The position numbers and the translations under genes are program-made. Shown here piece after piece: positions 1-8,615 of a DNA stretch of 64,000 nucleotides. Within the stretch, counting starts at the first letter, position 1. Every line of letters starts with the position of its first letter. The stretch is from assembly GCF_017571465.1 (NCBI RefSeq), contig NZ_JAGETV010000008.1:1-64000 (forward strand), given 5' to 3'. The notes under the pieces are model-generated. The model was given only the letters and a program-made list of their open reading frames with translations. It was not told where the DNA came from and did not search any database. The DNA is from Thiomicrorhabdus marina. Lineage in GTDB: Bacteria; Pseudomonadota; Gammaproteobacteria; Thiomicrospirales; Thiomicrospiraceae.

Positions 1-36
1 GGGAGGTCCCATGTGAGAGTAGGTCATCGCCAAGCT
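1..36 (+). rRNA. rrf: 5S rRNA, 3' end only
   Basis: The first bases match the conserved 3' part of bacterial 5S rRNA (the CCATGTGAGAGTAGG segment followed by TCATCGCCAAG). The 5' part lies outside the window. A rho-independent terminator follows within 15 bases, as expected for the end of an rRNA operon transcribed on the plus strand. The exact 3' end is approximate. Confidence 0.88.
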
Positions 37-46
37 TATATCCTAA

Positions 47-86
47 AACCCTGTTAGGTTCTTTTGAACCTGACGGGGTTTTTTTA
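47..86 (+). terminator. rho-independent terminator of the rRNA operon
   Basis: A 14-bp stem (47-60 with 67-80, a few G-U pairs) encloses a 6-base loop and is followed directly by a run of T. It lies just after the 5S tail, so it should end the rRNA operon transcript. Confidence 0.88.
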
Positions 87-100
87 TGTCTTTACAAAAT

Positions 101-325
101 GCACCCAAGGGTATAAAAACTACGGGAGGCCGTTCCAGCAGATCCCTGTGCTCACGCCATTCGAACTCCTGTTCATCAAGTAGGGCGACACGCGTCAAGA
201 AATTCATCCTAATGGATGAATTTTAGCAAGCGCACCCATACGGGTATAAAAGCGACCAGGCCTCTGCGCTTAGGCTGGGTCATCGCCAAGGTCTTGTACC
301 CGAATGGGTATATATCCTAAAAACC
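101..325 (+). repeat. decayed echo of the 5S tail and short repeats
   Basis: The 13-mer at 22-34 in the 5S tail recurs exactly at 278-290. The following bases (ATATCCTAAAA) also recur after an insertion of about 20 bases. A second repeat pair, 101-132 and 232-263, shares a GCACCCA...GGGTATAAAA core. The segment looks like the remnant of a duplicated 5S gene or rRNA-operon end that has decayed. No gene is seen in it. Confidence 0.5.
200..223. repeat. perfect 10-bp inverted repeat
   Basis: The arms 200-209 and 214-223 are perfect reverse complements around a 4-base loop. It lies between the two rRNA-type terminators. There is no long T run, so it is not a clear terminator. Confidence 0.55.
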
Positions 326-356
326 GCTGATTCCAGAAGGAACGGCGGTTTTTTTT
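322..356 (+). terminator. second rho-independent terminator
   Basis: A GC-rich stem (322-334 with 339-350, one bulge) is followed by eight T residues. It sits after the echo of the 5S tail, as the first terminator sits after the real one. From here to 621 the sequence is AT-rich with no gene. It must hold the pilus operon promoter, but I could not pick one with confidence. Confidence 0.8.
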
Positions 357-621
357 GCCTGAAATACATCCATATTGACCTTGGTAAGCTTCTTCTCGCT
401 GAGTTTTAAGAAGAAGGGGAGATCTATTGGTGTGTTCGGGTTTATATATGTCATATTCCTATTAGGTTGTTATTGAGCTTAAGATTGCCTTTCATCAATG
501 AAAATTCCTCGTATAAAGTGATGCTTTGCCTCAAATTTATTTTTTGGTTTTTATTTAATTGAGAATTTGATTAAAAAAGGTATTAGGATAGCTCATAGGT
601 AGATTTTGGATTAATTTGTTT

Positions 622-2160
622 ATGTATCGACCTTATTTTGGTTTGAATCAACTGCCCTTTAAGACTACGCCTGAGTTGGCGATGTTTTATAGAGATGGCT
701 CTCGCGAAGAAATTCTTCAGGCTCTTGAATATACTGTTGTGCGTGGCGATGGGATTCTTAAAGTTGTTGGTGAGGTGGGATGTGGTAAGACCATGATTCT
801 GCGACTTTTGGCTAACGAGTTAGATGATAGTTTTAAGCTTATCTATGTTAATTCGCCTAACTTATCTGCTAAAGATATGCTGTTGTTTATCTGCTCTGAG
901 CTTGGGGTAGAGGTTAATGCTAGTGAACAGAAGTTTTCACTTATAAGCTTATTGCAGAAGCGCCTTCTGCAATTGTATTCTCAAGGTAAAAAAGTTGTAA
1001 TGCTAATCGATGAGGCGCAATCCATGACCTTGGATGGATTGGAAGAAATTCGGTTGTTAAGTAATTTAGAAACTGATAGTGATAAATTATTACAAGTTGT
1101 ATTATTTGGCCAGCCCGAGTTGGATCGAGCTTTGGAGCATCCAAATATCAGGCAATTGAAAAGTCGTATTACCTATAGTATTTATATCCCTCCTTTTTCT
1201 ATTCAAGATGTACATTCTTATTTGAACTTCAGGATGCGTAAAAGTGGTTATTCTGGAGTTGATGTTTTTAGTCTTTCAGCTGCCAAAAAGATAACCAAAC
1301 TTACAGGAGGATATCCTCGAGATATTAATGTAGTAGCTGATAAATTATTGATGTCGGTTTTTAGTAAGCAGGATAAATTCGTTAGAAGTAAACATTTTTC
1401 CGCAATCGAGCCGAATCGGCAAAATGTTCAGTGGTTGCGTCAGGCATCTGTATTATTGGTCATTTTGTTGTTCGCAGGTTCATATTGGCTCTATGCAAAT
1501 AACACTACTGGAGTGGTTGATGTAGTGTCTTTTAAAAATAAACCTACTTCGTATGATTCAGTAGTAACAAAAGATGATATAGATAAAGATACTGATGGTG
1601 TAAAGACGTATACTAATTCGCATGATGCAGAGGAAGTGTTAAGTAACGATAATACTAATTTCGTTGAAGAGCAATCGTCTAATGCCGATGTGGAAAGTGA
1701 GTCGCTAACTACATCAAGAGTGAATCAAGAGTTAGAATATTCATCTGTACAGGCCAAATTAGCATCCAGTATAAAACCTTTTCTTATTGATTCTCAGGGA
1801 ATTGTAGATAATTTATCTCCTAATAGTTACAGCATCCAGCTCGCTACAATCACGCTTGACAGTTACCCTCGAATGCAAAGAGAATTTAAAAGAACTGGCG
1901 TTGATACCAGAGAAATTTTTTATATTCTTGATTTAAAAGAAGTTGAAGATAAAGAAAAGAGTGGTTTTCTTCGTCTAAAAGTATATTTAGGAAAGGCGGC
2001 TTCCTATTCTCTAGCAAAGCAGATGTTGCAGGGTTTGCCTGTTAGCTTGCAACGATCAAAGCCTTTTATTGTGTCTTCGCGCATAATAAAAAAAGAATTT
2101 AGCCAAGCGCTTCAGTTCGTAACTAATACAAATGGTGGATCCTATGTCAATGAGTCCTAG
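622..2160 (+). CDS. mshM: MshM/ExeA-like AAA ATPase with C-terminal SPOR-like region
   Basis: This is a 512-residue membrane-anchored ATPase of the ExeA/MshM type. Such proteins help build or position a secretin complex at the envelope. The N-terminal AAA domain shows Walker A (GEVGCGKT, about residues 51-58) and Walker B (VVMLIDEAQ, about 126-134). One transmembrane helix lies near 273-291, followed by a Ser/Asp-rich linker. The last 130 residues contain a SPOR-like segment (SYSIQLATITLD), suggesting peptidoglycan contact. The ATG at 622 fits the family start better than an in-frame TTG at 616. The gene overlaps the downstream secretin gene and heads an eight-gene pilus operon. The assignment rests on both domain type and context. 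Confidence 0.82.
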   Translation: MYRPYFGLNQLPFKTTPELAMFYRDGSREEILQALEYTVVRGDGILKVVGEVGCGKTMILRLLANELDDSFKLIYVNSPNLSAKDMLLFICSELGVEVNASEQKFSLISLLQKRLLQLYSQGKKVVMLIDEAQSMTLDGLEEIRLLSNLETDSDKLLQVVLFGQPELDRALEHPNIRQLKSRITYSIYIPPFSIQDVHSYLNFRMRKSGYSGVDVFSLSAAKKITKLTGGYPRDINVVADKLLMSVFSKQDKFVRSKHFSAIEPNRQNVQWLRQASVLLVILLFAGSYWLYANNTTGVVDVVSFKNKPTSYDSVVTKDDIDKDTDGVKTYTNSHDAEEVLSNDNTNFVEEQSSNADVESESLTTSRVNQELEYSSVQAKLASSIKPFLIDSQGIVDNLSPNSYSIQLATITLDSYPRMQREFKRTGVDTREIFYILDLKEVEDKEKSGFLRLKVYLGKAASYSLAKQMLQGLPVSLQRSKPFIVSSRIIKKEFSQALQFVTNTNGGSYVNES

Positions 2161-3838
2161 AAAATTTAAAATGCTAATCTTAAGTAGCTCAATTTTGGCC
2201 GTACTCTCATTGCAAGGTTGCGAAAGTTCTTCTGTAAAAAAAGATTCATCTCCAGCGCTTTCTGAAACTTTTGTTCCAAAGGGTCATATTGCTTCTCCAG
2301 AAGCGTTGGAAAGTAAAAATTTAAGAGAATCTAGTATTCCTAAAATTTCTATGGCTCCTTCCACAGAACTCCCACCTCTTGACTTGATTCAGAAAGAACT
2401 TTATTCAATAACTGCCATAAAAGTACCAATTACTGAACTCTTATTTCAGGTTTCACAAGATTCCGGTAAGGAAATAGACATCTTTAATGGTGTTGAAGGT
2501 ACGGTAACTATTAATGCAATCAATCAACCTCTAGAGGTGATATTGGATCGCATGGCTGAACAGGCAAATTTTGTATTTGAAATGCGTGATAATATTATTA
2601 AAATTCGTCCAGATCTTCCTGAGTGGCGTAATTATACTGTTGATTATGTGAATATATCTAAGAGTTCTACTGATACTATTGATATGAAAATGAATGTTTC
2701 TTCTACTGTTGAGGGTTCATCATCTCAAATAGGTAAAGGAAGTTCTTCTCAGGTAAAAGTTTCTTCCGAGCATAATTTCTGGCTACAGTTGGAGAATAAT
2801 ATTCAACGCCTAGCGCAACTTGATCCTTATTCAGTCTCTGATGAAGTCGCTAAAACTGAGCAAGGCAAAAATAAACAAGTTTCAAAAGGAGCATCGCAAA
2901 ACACAGTAGTAAATCCTGAAGCAGGGATGATTTCAGTGTTTACGACTGATAAAAAGCACAGAGCAATCAAAGAATATATAAGCCAGGTCGCTAGCCGTGC
3001 TGAAAAACAAGTGTTAATTGAAGCAACTGTTGTTGAAGTTACTCTTAATGATAAATATCAGGCTGGTATTGACTGGTCTGCGGTAAAAGATCAAGTTGGT
3101 GGAGTTAGCTTTAATGCTCCATCTGTTACAAACCCAAGTGATGCTTTCGCGGTTGGTACATTAAATCCATCGGGTGTTGCAGGTTCGATTGCATCTGGGA
3201 AATGGAATATTCTTGCTAATTTACAGCTTTTGAAGCAGTTCGGTGACTCCAAGGTTCTTTCAAGTCCGAAAATTATGGCAATCAATAATCAGACAGCATT
3301 GCTCAAAGTTGTTAACAATTTGGTGTATTTCACTGTTGAGGTTAATGCAACTGCATCTACAACTACAACTGCTGGGCAGGTAACTTACGAAACAGAGGTA
3401 CAAACGGTTCCGGTTGGTTTTACTATGAGTGTGACGCCTTTTGTTAGCGATAATGGCTCTGTGACTTTGAATGTGCGTCCAACTCTATCTCGTAAAATTG
3501 GTGATGCAGCAGATCCTAACCCAGCTTTGAGTGAGGCAGGGGTAACAAGTTTGATTCCGATTATTCAAGAAAAAGAAATGTCCTCTGTTTTAAGACTGCA
3601 AAATAGACAAGTTGCGGTTATAGGCGGGCTTATTGAGGATGGTAATAGTAAAAACAAATCGAGTGTTCCTGCATTAGGGGATGTACCTGTTTTGGGGAAT
3701 TTATTTTCTGTTAGAGATGATGATAAATCGAAGAGTGAGTTGGTGATTTTTATCCGTCCAGTCATAATCGATAACCCTGATGTATACAACGGTGATTTAC
3801 AGTCAGTTGGACAGTTCTTAAAAACTCAAACGATGTAA
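2144..3838 (+). CDS. mshL: MshL-like pilus secretin lipoprotein
   Basis: This is the outer-membrane secretin of an MSHA-like type IV pilus, the channel through which the fibre leaves the cell. The N-terminus is a lipoprotein signal ending in LSLQGC. An STN/N0-like domain (about residues 90-160) and a low-complexity Ser-rich stretch follow. The C-terminal secretin domain carries the family motif VPALGDVPVLGNLF, followed by a FIRP segment. About 564 residues is normal for MshL. The start is uncertain: ATG codons lie at 2132, 2144 and 2150, and a GGTGGA element at 2134-2139 favours 2144 or 2150. The gene begins inside the end of mshM, so the two are probably translationally coupled. Confidence 0.88.
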   Translation: MSMSPRKFKMLILSSSILAVLSLQGCESSSVKKDSSPALSETFVPKGHIASPEALESKNLRESSIPKISMAPSTELPPLDLIQKELYSITAIKVPITELLFQVSQDSGKEIDIFNGVEGTVTINAINQPLEVILDRMAEQANFVFEMRDNIIKIRPDLPEWRNYTVDYVNISKSSTDTIDMKMNVSSTVEGSSSQIGKGSSSQVKVSSEHNFWLQLENNIQRLAQLDPYSVSDEVAKTEQGKNKQVSKGASQNTVVNPEAGMISVFTTDKKHRAIKEYISQVASRAEKQVLIEATVVEVTLNDKYQAGIDWSAVKDQVGGVSFNAPSVTNPSDAFAVGTLNPSGVAGSIASGKWNILANLQLLKQFGDSKVLSSPKIMAINNQTALLKVVNNLVYFTVEVNATASTTTTAGQVTYETEVQTVPVGFTMSVTPFVSDNGSVTLNVRPTLSRKIGDAADPNPALSEAGVTSLIPIIQEKEMSSVLRLQNRQVAVIGGLIEDGNSKNKSSVPALGDVPVLGNLFSVRDDDKSKSELVIFIRPVIIDNPDVYNGDLQSVGQFLKTQTM

Positions 3839-3856
3839 CTGGGTTGAGGTGCAGCA

Positions 3857-5716
3857 GTGAGTGTTTTATTAGATGCCTTAAAAAAAGCAGCCGAAGAGAA
3901 GAATAAACATACTTTAGAGTCTGAAAAAAGTCAGGCTTTAAAATTGTCTGCAGAAGATTCTAAAGAACCATCATTGTTGACCAGTTCTGAAGATTCGCAA
4001 GACATGAAAGTTTCTTCAGATAAAACGTTGAAAACTCTTGATGAGAGTCTGCCTAAGGCATCAAATTTAGATTTAGATGAAATTGTCGACGATTTTTCTG
4101 AAGAGACTGTTGTTCCAATATCGACACTCAAACCAAGTGTATTGAATCAAAATGACGAAATGCTTGAAAGTCGAGAGCAGCAGTCATCTGCAATTAAGCT
4201 AAAGTTTTCGGCGCCAGAAGTGACGTCCATAGATAGATCTGATGTTGAAGTTGAAGTTCCGGATGTTCCTGAGCAATTTGCAGAACTTGAAAGAGGTGTG
4301 CTCAAAGTTACTGCTGAAAATAATGAAGAAAGTGATTTGCAAAAAGGTGACCCTTCTTCGAATCCAAGTGATAACGCTGTAGAACAAACGGTTGAGAAGA
4401 GAAACGAAGGTGATGAAGGTAGTTATCAATGGAGTCTTGATCAAATTCCTGCGTATGTGCCGGTTCCGGGTCAATTAAAGACAAGACCAGAACATGTTGA
4501 CGTTGAGCAAAGTTCTTCTGTTGAAGAAAGGGACAAAATTAATTCTGAGCAGGGGAGCGAAAAGTTAGCTAACAATAGTATATTGACTAAGAATGCTCAT
4601 GCTACGCCTTATGGTTTCCGTAAATCAATTCTAACTAACCCAAAAATCATATTATCTCTTATATCAATAACGGTATTTATGCTGGTTGGCATCTACACGG
4701 CTTATTATTATCAACAGGAAAATGAACGTTTAGAAGCAAGTTTTGATCGCTACAAAATTGATCCAATAAAAATCAATTTGCCTGAAAACACAGTAATTGA
4801 GCCCGAAGTAAAGCCAGTCGATGCGGACTCTCAGAATGTAAAGACTTTAGGTGATGAAAGCAAAAATGCAGTAGCTAATGTTGAGATAGATGACCAGAAT
4901 ACTGTGGAAGTGCCTCTTGCCAAAATTGAATCTGAACCTGAAATGGCAAAGTTGAAAACCGTGTCGCAAGTTAGCGCTAGCAAGAAAGCTGCGGTAACCG
5001 AAAAACCTAAAATCAATTCATTGAAAACATCGGATAAGGTTTTAGTGATGGATACAGCAATATCAACGATTATTCAGCCTAAACCACAGGCAGTTAAAGC
5101 GCAAATAACTAAGTCCAAAGCCTTGACTCAAGAACAGAATGCACTTGCAGAAGGTTATGGTTTTTATCAAGAAGGTGACTGGAAGTCGGCACGCGATGTA
5201 TTTGCTAAAGTTTTAGAAAGTGAACCAAAAAATTTAAAAGCAAAGTTAGGCTTTGCTGCAACCCAAAATTACTTAGGTAATCCTGAAGACGCGCTAGCGG
5301 TATATCAAGATATTTTAAAAGAAAATCCAGGGAATAGTTATGCTTTAGAGGCGGTTGCCGAAATTGCTAATACTGTTTTAGAGCTGAATTCTGAATGGAT
5401 GCAGCAGTTGTTGGAATTAGCTCAGAAATATCCGAAATCTGCCGTATTACAGAATGCGCTTGGTAATGTTTATGCTAAACAAGAGAATTGGTTTAAAGCT
5501 CAGCAACAGTATTTTAGTGCAGTGGCGATTAAGGATTCAGAGCCTACATATTTAATGAATTTAGCAGTCAGTCTAGATCATTTAGGCAAATATTTGCTAG
5601 CTGAAGACTATTATAAAAAAGCCTTGATTTATCAAAAAAATGGAACGGCAGTAGATCAAGATGTAATAAAACAGAGATTACTTGTATTGCGACAGTTTAG
5701 AAATATGGAGCCCTAA
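3857..5716 (+). CDS. mshN: MshN-like inner-membrane TPR protein
   Basis: The protein has 619 residues. It opens with MSVLLDALKKAAEEK, the typical start of MshN and related pilus proteins. Then comes an acidic, low-complexity cytoplasmic region, a transmembrane helix near 265-285, a Lys/Val-rich linker, and TPR repeats from about 425 to the end. In MSHA systems MshN is an accessory protein thought to hold the assembly complex together. The start is GTG with a GAGGT ribosome site seven bases upstream. The stop codon overlaps the mshE start (TAATG). At 619 residues it is longer than usual, mainly because of the disordered N-terminal half. Confidence 0.78.
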   Translation: MSVLLDALKKAAEEKNKHTLESEKSQALKLSAEDSKEPSLLTSSEDSQDMKVSSDKTLKTLDESLPKASNLDLDEIVDDFSEETVVPISTLKPSVLNQNDEMLESREQQSSAIKLKFSAPEVTSIDRSDVEVEVPDVPEQFAELERGVLKVTAENNEESDLQKGDPSSNPSDNAVEQTVEKRNEGDEGSYQWSLDQIPAYVPVPGQLKTRPEHVDVEQSSSVEERDKINSEQGSEKLANNSILTKNAHATPYGFRKSILTNPKIILSLISITVFMLVGIYTAYYYQQENERLEASFDRYKIDPIKINLPENTVIEPEVKPVDADSQNVKTLGDESKNAVANVEIDDQNTVEVPLAKIESEPEMAKLKTVSQVSASKKAAVTEKPKINSLKTSDKVLVMDTAISTIIQPKPQAVKAQITKSKALTQEQNALAEGYGFYQEGDWKSARDVFAKVLESEPKNLKAKLGFAATQNYLGNPEDALAVYQDILKENPGNSYALEAVAEIANTVLELNSEWMQQLLELAQKYPKSAVLQNALGNVYAKQENWFKAQQQYFSAVAIKDSEPTYLMNLAVSLDHLGKYLLAEDYYKKALIYQKNGTAVDQDVIKQRLLVLRQFRNMEP

Positions 5717-7401
5717 TGCAATATCCAGAAAGGCTTGGTGAGCGCTTAATTCGTGATGGCTACATAACGCGTGACCAACTCAATATTGCATTGACCGAGC
5801 ATAAAAGAAATGGTCAGAAACTTGGTGAAACCTTAGTTGGAATGGGTTTCATAAGTGTTGACGTGCTTCGTGAAGTTGTCGGTTCCTATGGCGGTTTCAG
5901 CGCAATGAGTTTAAAGGACGTTGTTCCTGATCCTCGAGCAATATCCTTGGTTTCTGAAACGTTTGCACATAACTATATTTTGATGCCAATTAGTCTTTCG
6001 GAAAATGTCCTCAAAGTGGGAATGTCCAACCCCGGGGATATTATGGTGTTGGATAAGTTGCGCCGTCATCTGCATCGTAGTGATATTCGAATAGAACCCG
6101 TTCTGGTTGTTGAAGCGGAAATACAGCATGCAATTGACAATTATTATGGCTATGAACTTTCAATTGAAGGGATTTTAAAAGAACTCGAAACAGGGCAAAT
6201 CGATTTTACTGCGTCCGGAAATGAAAGTGAATATTCTCAGCCAATGGTTCGGCTAGTAGATAATCTTTTAACGGATGCTGTAAAAAGAAATGCATCGGAT
6301 ATCCACTTTGAACCTGAAGAAGACTATATTCGAATTCGTTACCGTATCGATGGTGTATTACAAGAAATTCGCCTTTTGCATAAAATGTTTTGGTCAGGCT
6401 TGGTGGTTCGTTTAAAAGTTATGTCGAATTTAGATTTAACTGAACAGCGTTTGCCGCAAGATGGTCGTATGACTCTTGTTGTACAGGGAAGAAGAATAGA
6501 TTTTCGTGTATCTTCGTTACCTTGTACGCATGGTGAAAACTTTGTTTTACGTATTCTCGATAGAGAAAAAGGAATCGTCCCTCTAGATAAACTCGGCCTA
6601 GCTGAAGAAGCTTATCACGACTTGAAATTGATGATTGCGAGGCCGACTGGGATTTTTTTGGTGACAGGGCCTACGGGTTCAGGGAAGACGACAACACTGT
6701 ATTCAATCTTGAATGAATTGAATGATATGGGTGTAAATATTATGACGTTGGAAGATCCAGTTGAGTATCCAATGTCTTTGATTAGACAGACACCTGTTAA
6801 TGAGGAAATCGGCATGGATTTCGCAGCGGGGATTCGATCTTTATTACGCCAAGACCCGGACATTATTTTGATTGGGGAGATTCGTGATGGCGAAACCGCT
6901 GAGATGGCGTTGCGAGCGGCAATGACCGGTCACCAAGTGTTTGCTACATTACATACTAACTCAGCAATTGGAGCGATTCCTCGGCTGCTGGATATTGGCG
7001 TGTCACGTTCGATTTTGTCGGGGAATATTATTGGAATTGTTGCGCAGCGTTTGGTTCGTAAGCTCTGTCCTCATTGCAAAGAGGCCTATCAACCTGAAGC
7101 ATTTGAAAAAAAATTATTGAGTATTCCTTTGGATGAGGAAGTAACCTTGTATCGGTCAAAAGGCTGTCCTAAATGCAATAACGTTGGCTATAAAGGACGC
7201 TTAGCTCTGCTTGAAACGATGCGTTTCAATGGTGAAATGGATGATTTATTATTAGAAGGCGCATCACAGCATACGATTCTTAGTAAAGCAAAAGAGAAGG
7301 GTTTTATTGATATGGCGCACGCTGGAATTAACTGGGTTGTTAAAGGACAGACAACTCTTGATGAAGTGAGTCGTGTAGTTGACTTAACCGAATTACTGTA
7401 G
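5716..7401 (+). CDS. mshE: MshE pilus extension ATPase (GspE/PilB family)
   Basis: This is the cytoplasmic hexameric ATPase that powers pilus extension. The first 150 residues match the MshEN fold, a c-di-GMP-binding domain in Vibrio MshE (MQYPERLGERLIRDG, then a second GESL-like half). The catalytic part shows Walker A GPTGSGKTTT (about 318-327), an Asp box, Walker B (DPDIILIGEIRD) and a His box (TGHQVFATLHTN). A tetracysteine zinc motif follows (CPHC...CPKC). The length of 561 residues is standard. Whether this copy binds c-di-GMP cannot be decided by eye. It overlaps mshN by one base. Confidence 0.92.
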   Translation: MQYPERLGERLIRDGYITRDQLNIALTEHKRNGQKLGETLVGMGFISVDVLREVVGSYGGFSAMSLKDVVPDPRAISLVSETFAHNYILMPISLSENVLKVGMSNPGDIMVLDKLRRHLHRSDIRIEPVLVVEAEIQHAIDNYYGYELSIEGILKELETGQIDFTASGNESEYSQPMVRLVDNLLTDAVKRNASDIHFEPEEDYIRIRYRIDGVLQEIRLLHKMFWSGLVVRLKVMSNLDLTEQRLPQDGRMTLVVQGRRIDFRVSSLPCTHGENFVLRILDREKGIVPLDKLGLAEEAYHDLKLMIARPTGIFLVTGPTGSGKTTTLYSILNELNDMGVNIMTLEDPVEYPMSLIRQTPVNEEIGMDFAAGIRSLLRQDPDIILIGEIRDGETAEMALRAAMTGHQVFATLHTNSAIGAIPRLLDIGVSRSILSGNIIGIVAQRLVRKLCPHCKEAYQPEAFEKKLLSIPLDEEVTLYRSKGCPKCNNVGYKGRLALLETMRFNGEMDDLLLEGASQHTILSKAKEKGFIDMAHAGINWVVKGQTTLDEVSRVVDLTELL

Positions 7402-7411
7402 GAATTCTAAG

Positions 7412-8614
7412 ATGCAGAATTACAATTACATAGGAATCAATCAGTTCGGAAAACGAGTTAATGGCGTCATGCCTGCTAATAATGTCCATGAACTTGAACA
7501 GAAATTAAAAAAAACGCAAATTGATCTACTGAGTTCTAAAGAGCAGAGCAAAGGCTTATCTCTATCCTTCGGAACAAAAATAAAAAAACGTGACATTATC
7601 ACCATTACTTTTCAGCTCGAACAGATGTTGGAAGCGGGCGTTCCGTTAATGGAAATTATCGAAGATATGAAAGATACCTTTGAAAATGATGCCGTTAGAG
7701 AAATGCTCGCTAATATTTATGAATCTATGGAGGGAGGAAATACTTTTTCAGAATCTCTAGAGGGTTTTGAAAAAGAGTTTGGCCGAGTATATATTTCTCT
7801 TGTATCGGTTGGTGAGAAAACCGGTAAACTCGAAGAGATCTTACGTGATCTTGGGAATATGATGAAGTGGGAAGATGAGCTCGCATCAAAAGCCAAAAAG
7901 GTCATGATTTATCCTGCGATTGTTGCAACCGTCGTCGTTGCAGTAGTGATTTTAATGATGCTTTTTGTTGTTCCTGAACTGCTTGGTTTCATTACTTCTA
8001 TGGGTGGAGAGATTGGTTTTGCTACGGTTGCATTGATTGCGACATCGAATTTTATTCAGAATTATATACTTCAATTAATCATTGCTCCTATTGTAGGGGT
8101 TGCAATTTATAGATGGTGGCGAAAGCAATCCCCTGATTTTAAACTTAAATCAGACGAGTGGAGCTTAAAAACTCCTATTATCGGCGAGGTGATACATAAG
8201 TTGAAGTTAGCTAGGGTTGCAAATTCTTTATCTGTCATGTACGGAGCGGGGGTTAGTTTTCCAGATAGCCTTCGTATGGCATCACTAACGGCAGGTAATA
8301 AACACCTAGAAGCGAATATTATGACGGCTGTAGGTATGATTGAAGATGGTAAGGAAATTTGGATCTCTTTTAGAGATTCAAATGCTTTTCCTATGATGGC
8401 AGTGCGCATGATCAAATCTGGTGAGCTAACTGGGAAAATGGATGTGGCTTTAAAGAATGTTAGTTACTTTTATGACCGTGAAGCGAAAGAATTGATTGAA
8501 AAGATTGAGCCGGCAATAGAACCTGTATTGACAGTTATTATGGGCTTTATCGTTGGGTGGGTCATGATTGCTGTGCTTGGCCCGATTTACGACACTATTG
8601 CCCAGGTACAATGA
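7412..8614 (+). CDS. mshG: MshG inner-membrane platform protein (GspF/PilC family)
   Basis: This is the polytopic platform protein on which the extension ATPase acts. The 400-residue length and two repeated GspF domains are typical of the family. The first domain holds QLEQMLEAGVPLMEII and the second holds LSVMYGAGVSFPDSLRMA. Three hydrophobic segments lie near 170-190, 215-230 and 370-395. It starts ten bases after mshE and ends one base before the next gene, so the genes form one transcription unit. Confidence 0.92.
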   Translation: MQNYNYIGINQFGKRVNGVMPANNVHELEQKLKKTQIDLLSSKEQSKGLSLSFGTKIKKRDIITITFQLEQMLEAGVPLMEIIEDMKDTFENDAVREMLANIYESMEGGNTFSESLEGFEKEFGRVYISLVSVGEKTGKLEEILRDLGNMMKWEDELASKAKKVMIYPAIVATVVVAVVILMMLFVVPELLGFITSMGGEIGFATVALIATSNFIQNYILQLIIAPIVGVAIYRWWRKQSPDFKLKSDEWSLKTPIIGEVIHKLKLARVANSLSVMYGAGVSFPDSLRMASLTAGNKHLEANIMTAVGMIEDGKEIWISFRDSNAFPMMAVRMIKSGELTGKMDVALKNVSYFYDREAKELIEKIEPAIEPVLTVIMGFIVGWVMIAVLGPIYDTIAQVQ

Positions 8615-8615
8615 T

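Noticed and set aside
180-230. tRNA-like or CRISPR-like repeats in the rRNA flank
   Set aside because: No cloverleaf can be drawn, and the repeats are too few and too irregular in spacing for a CRISPR array.
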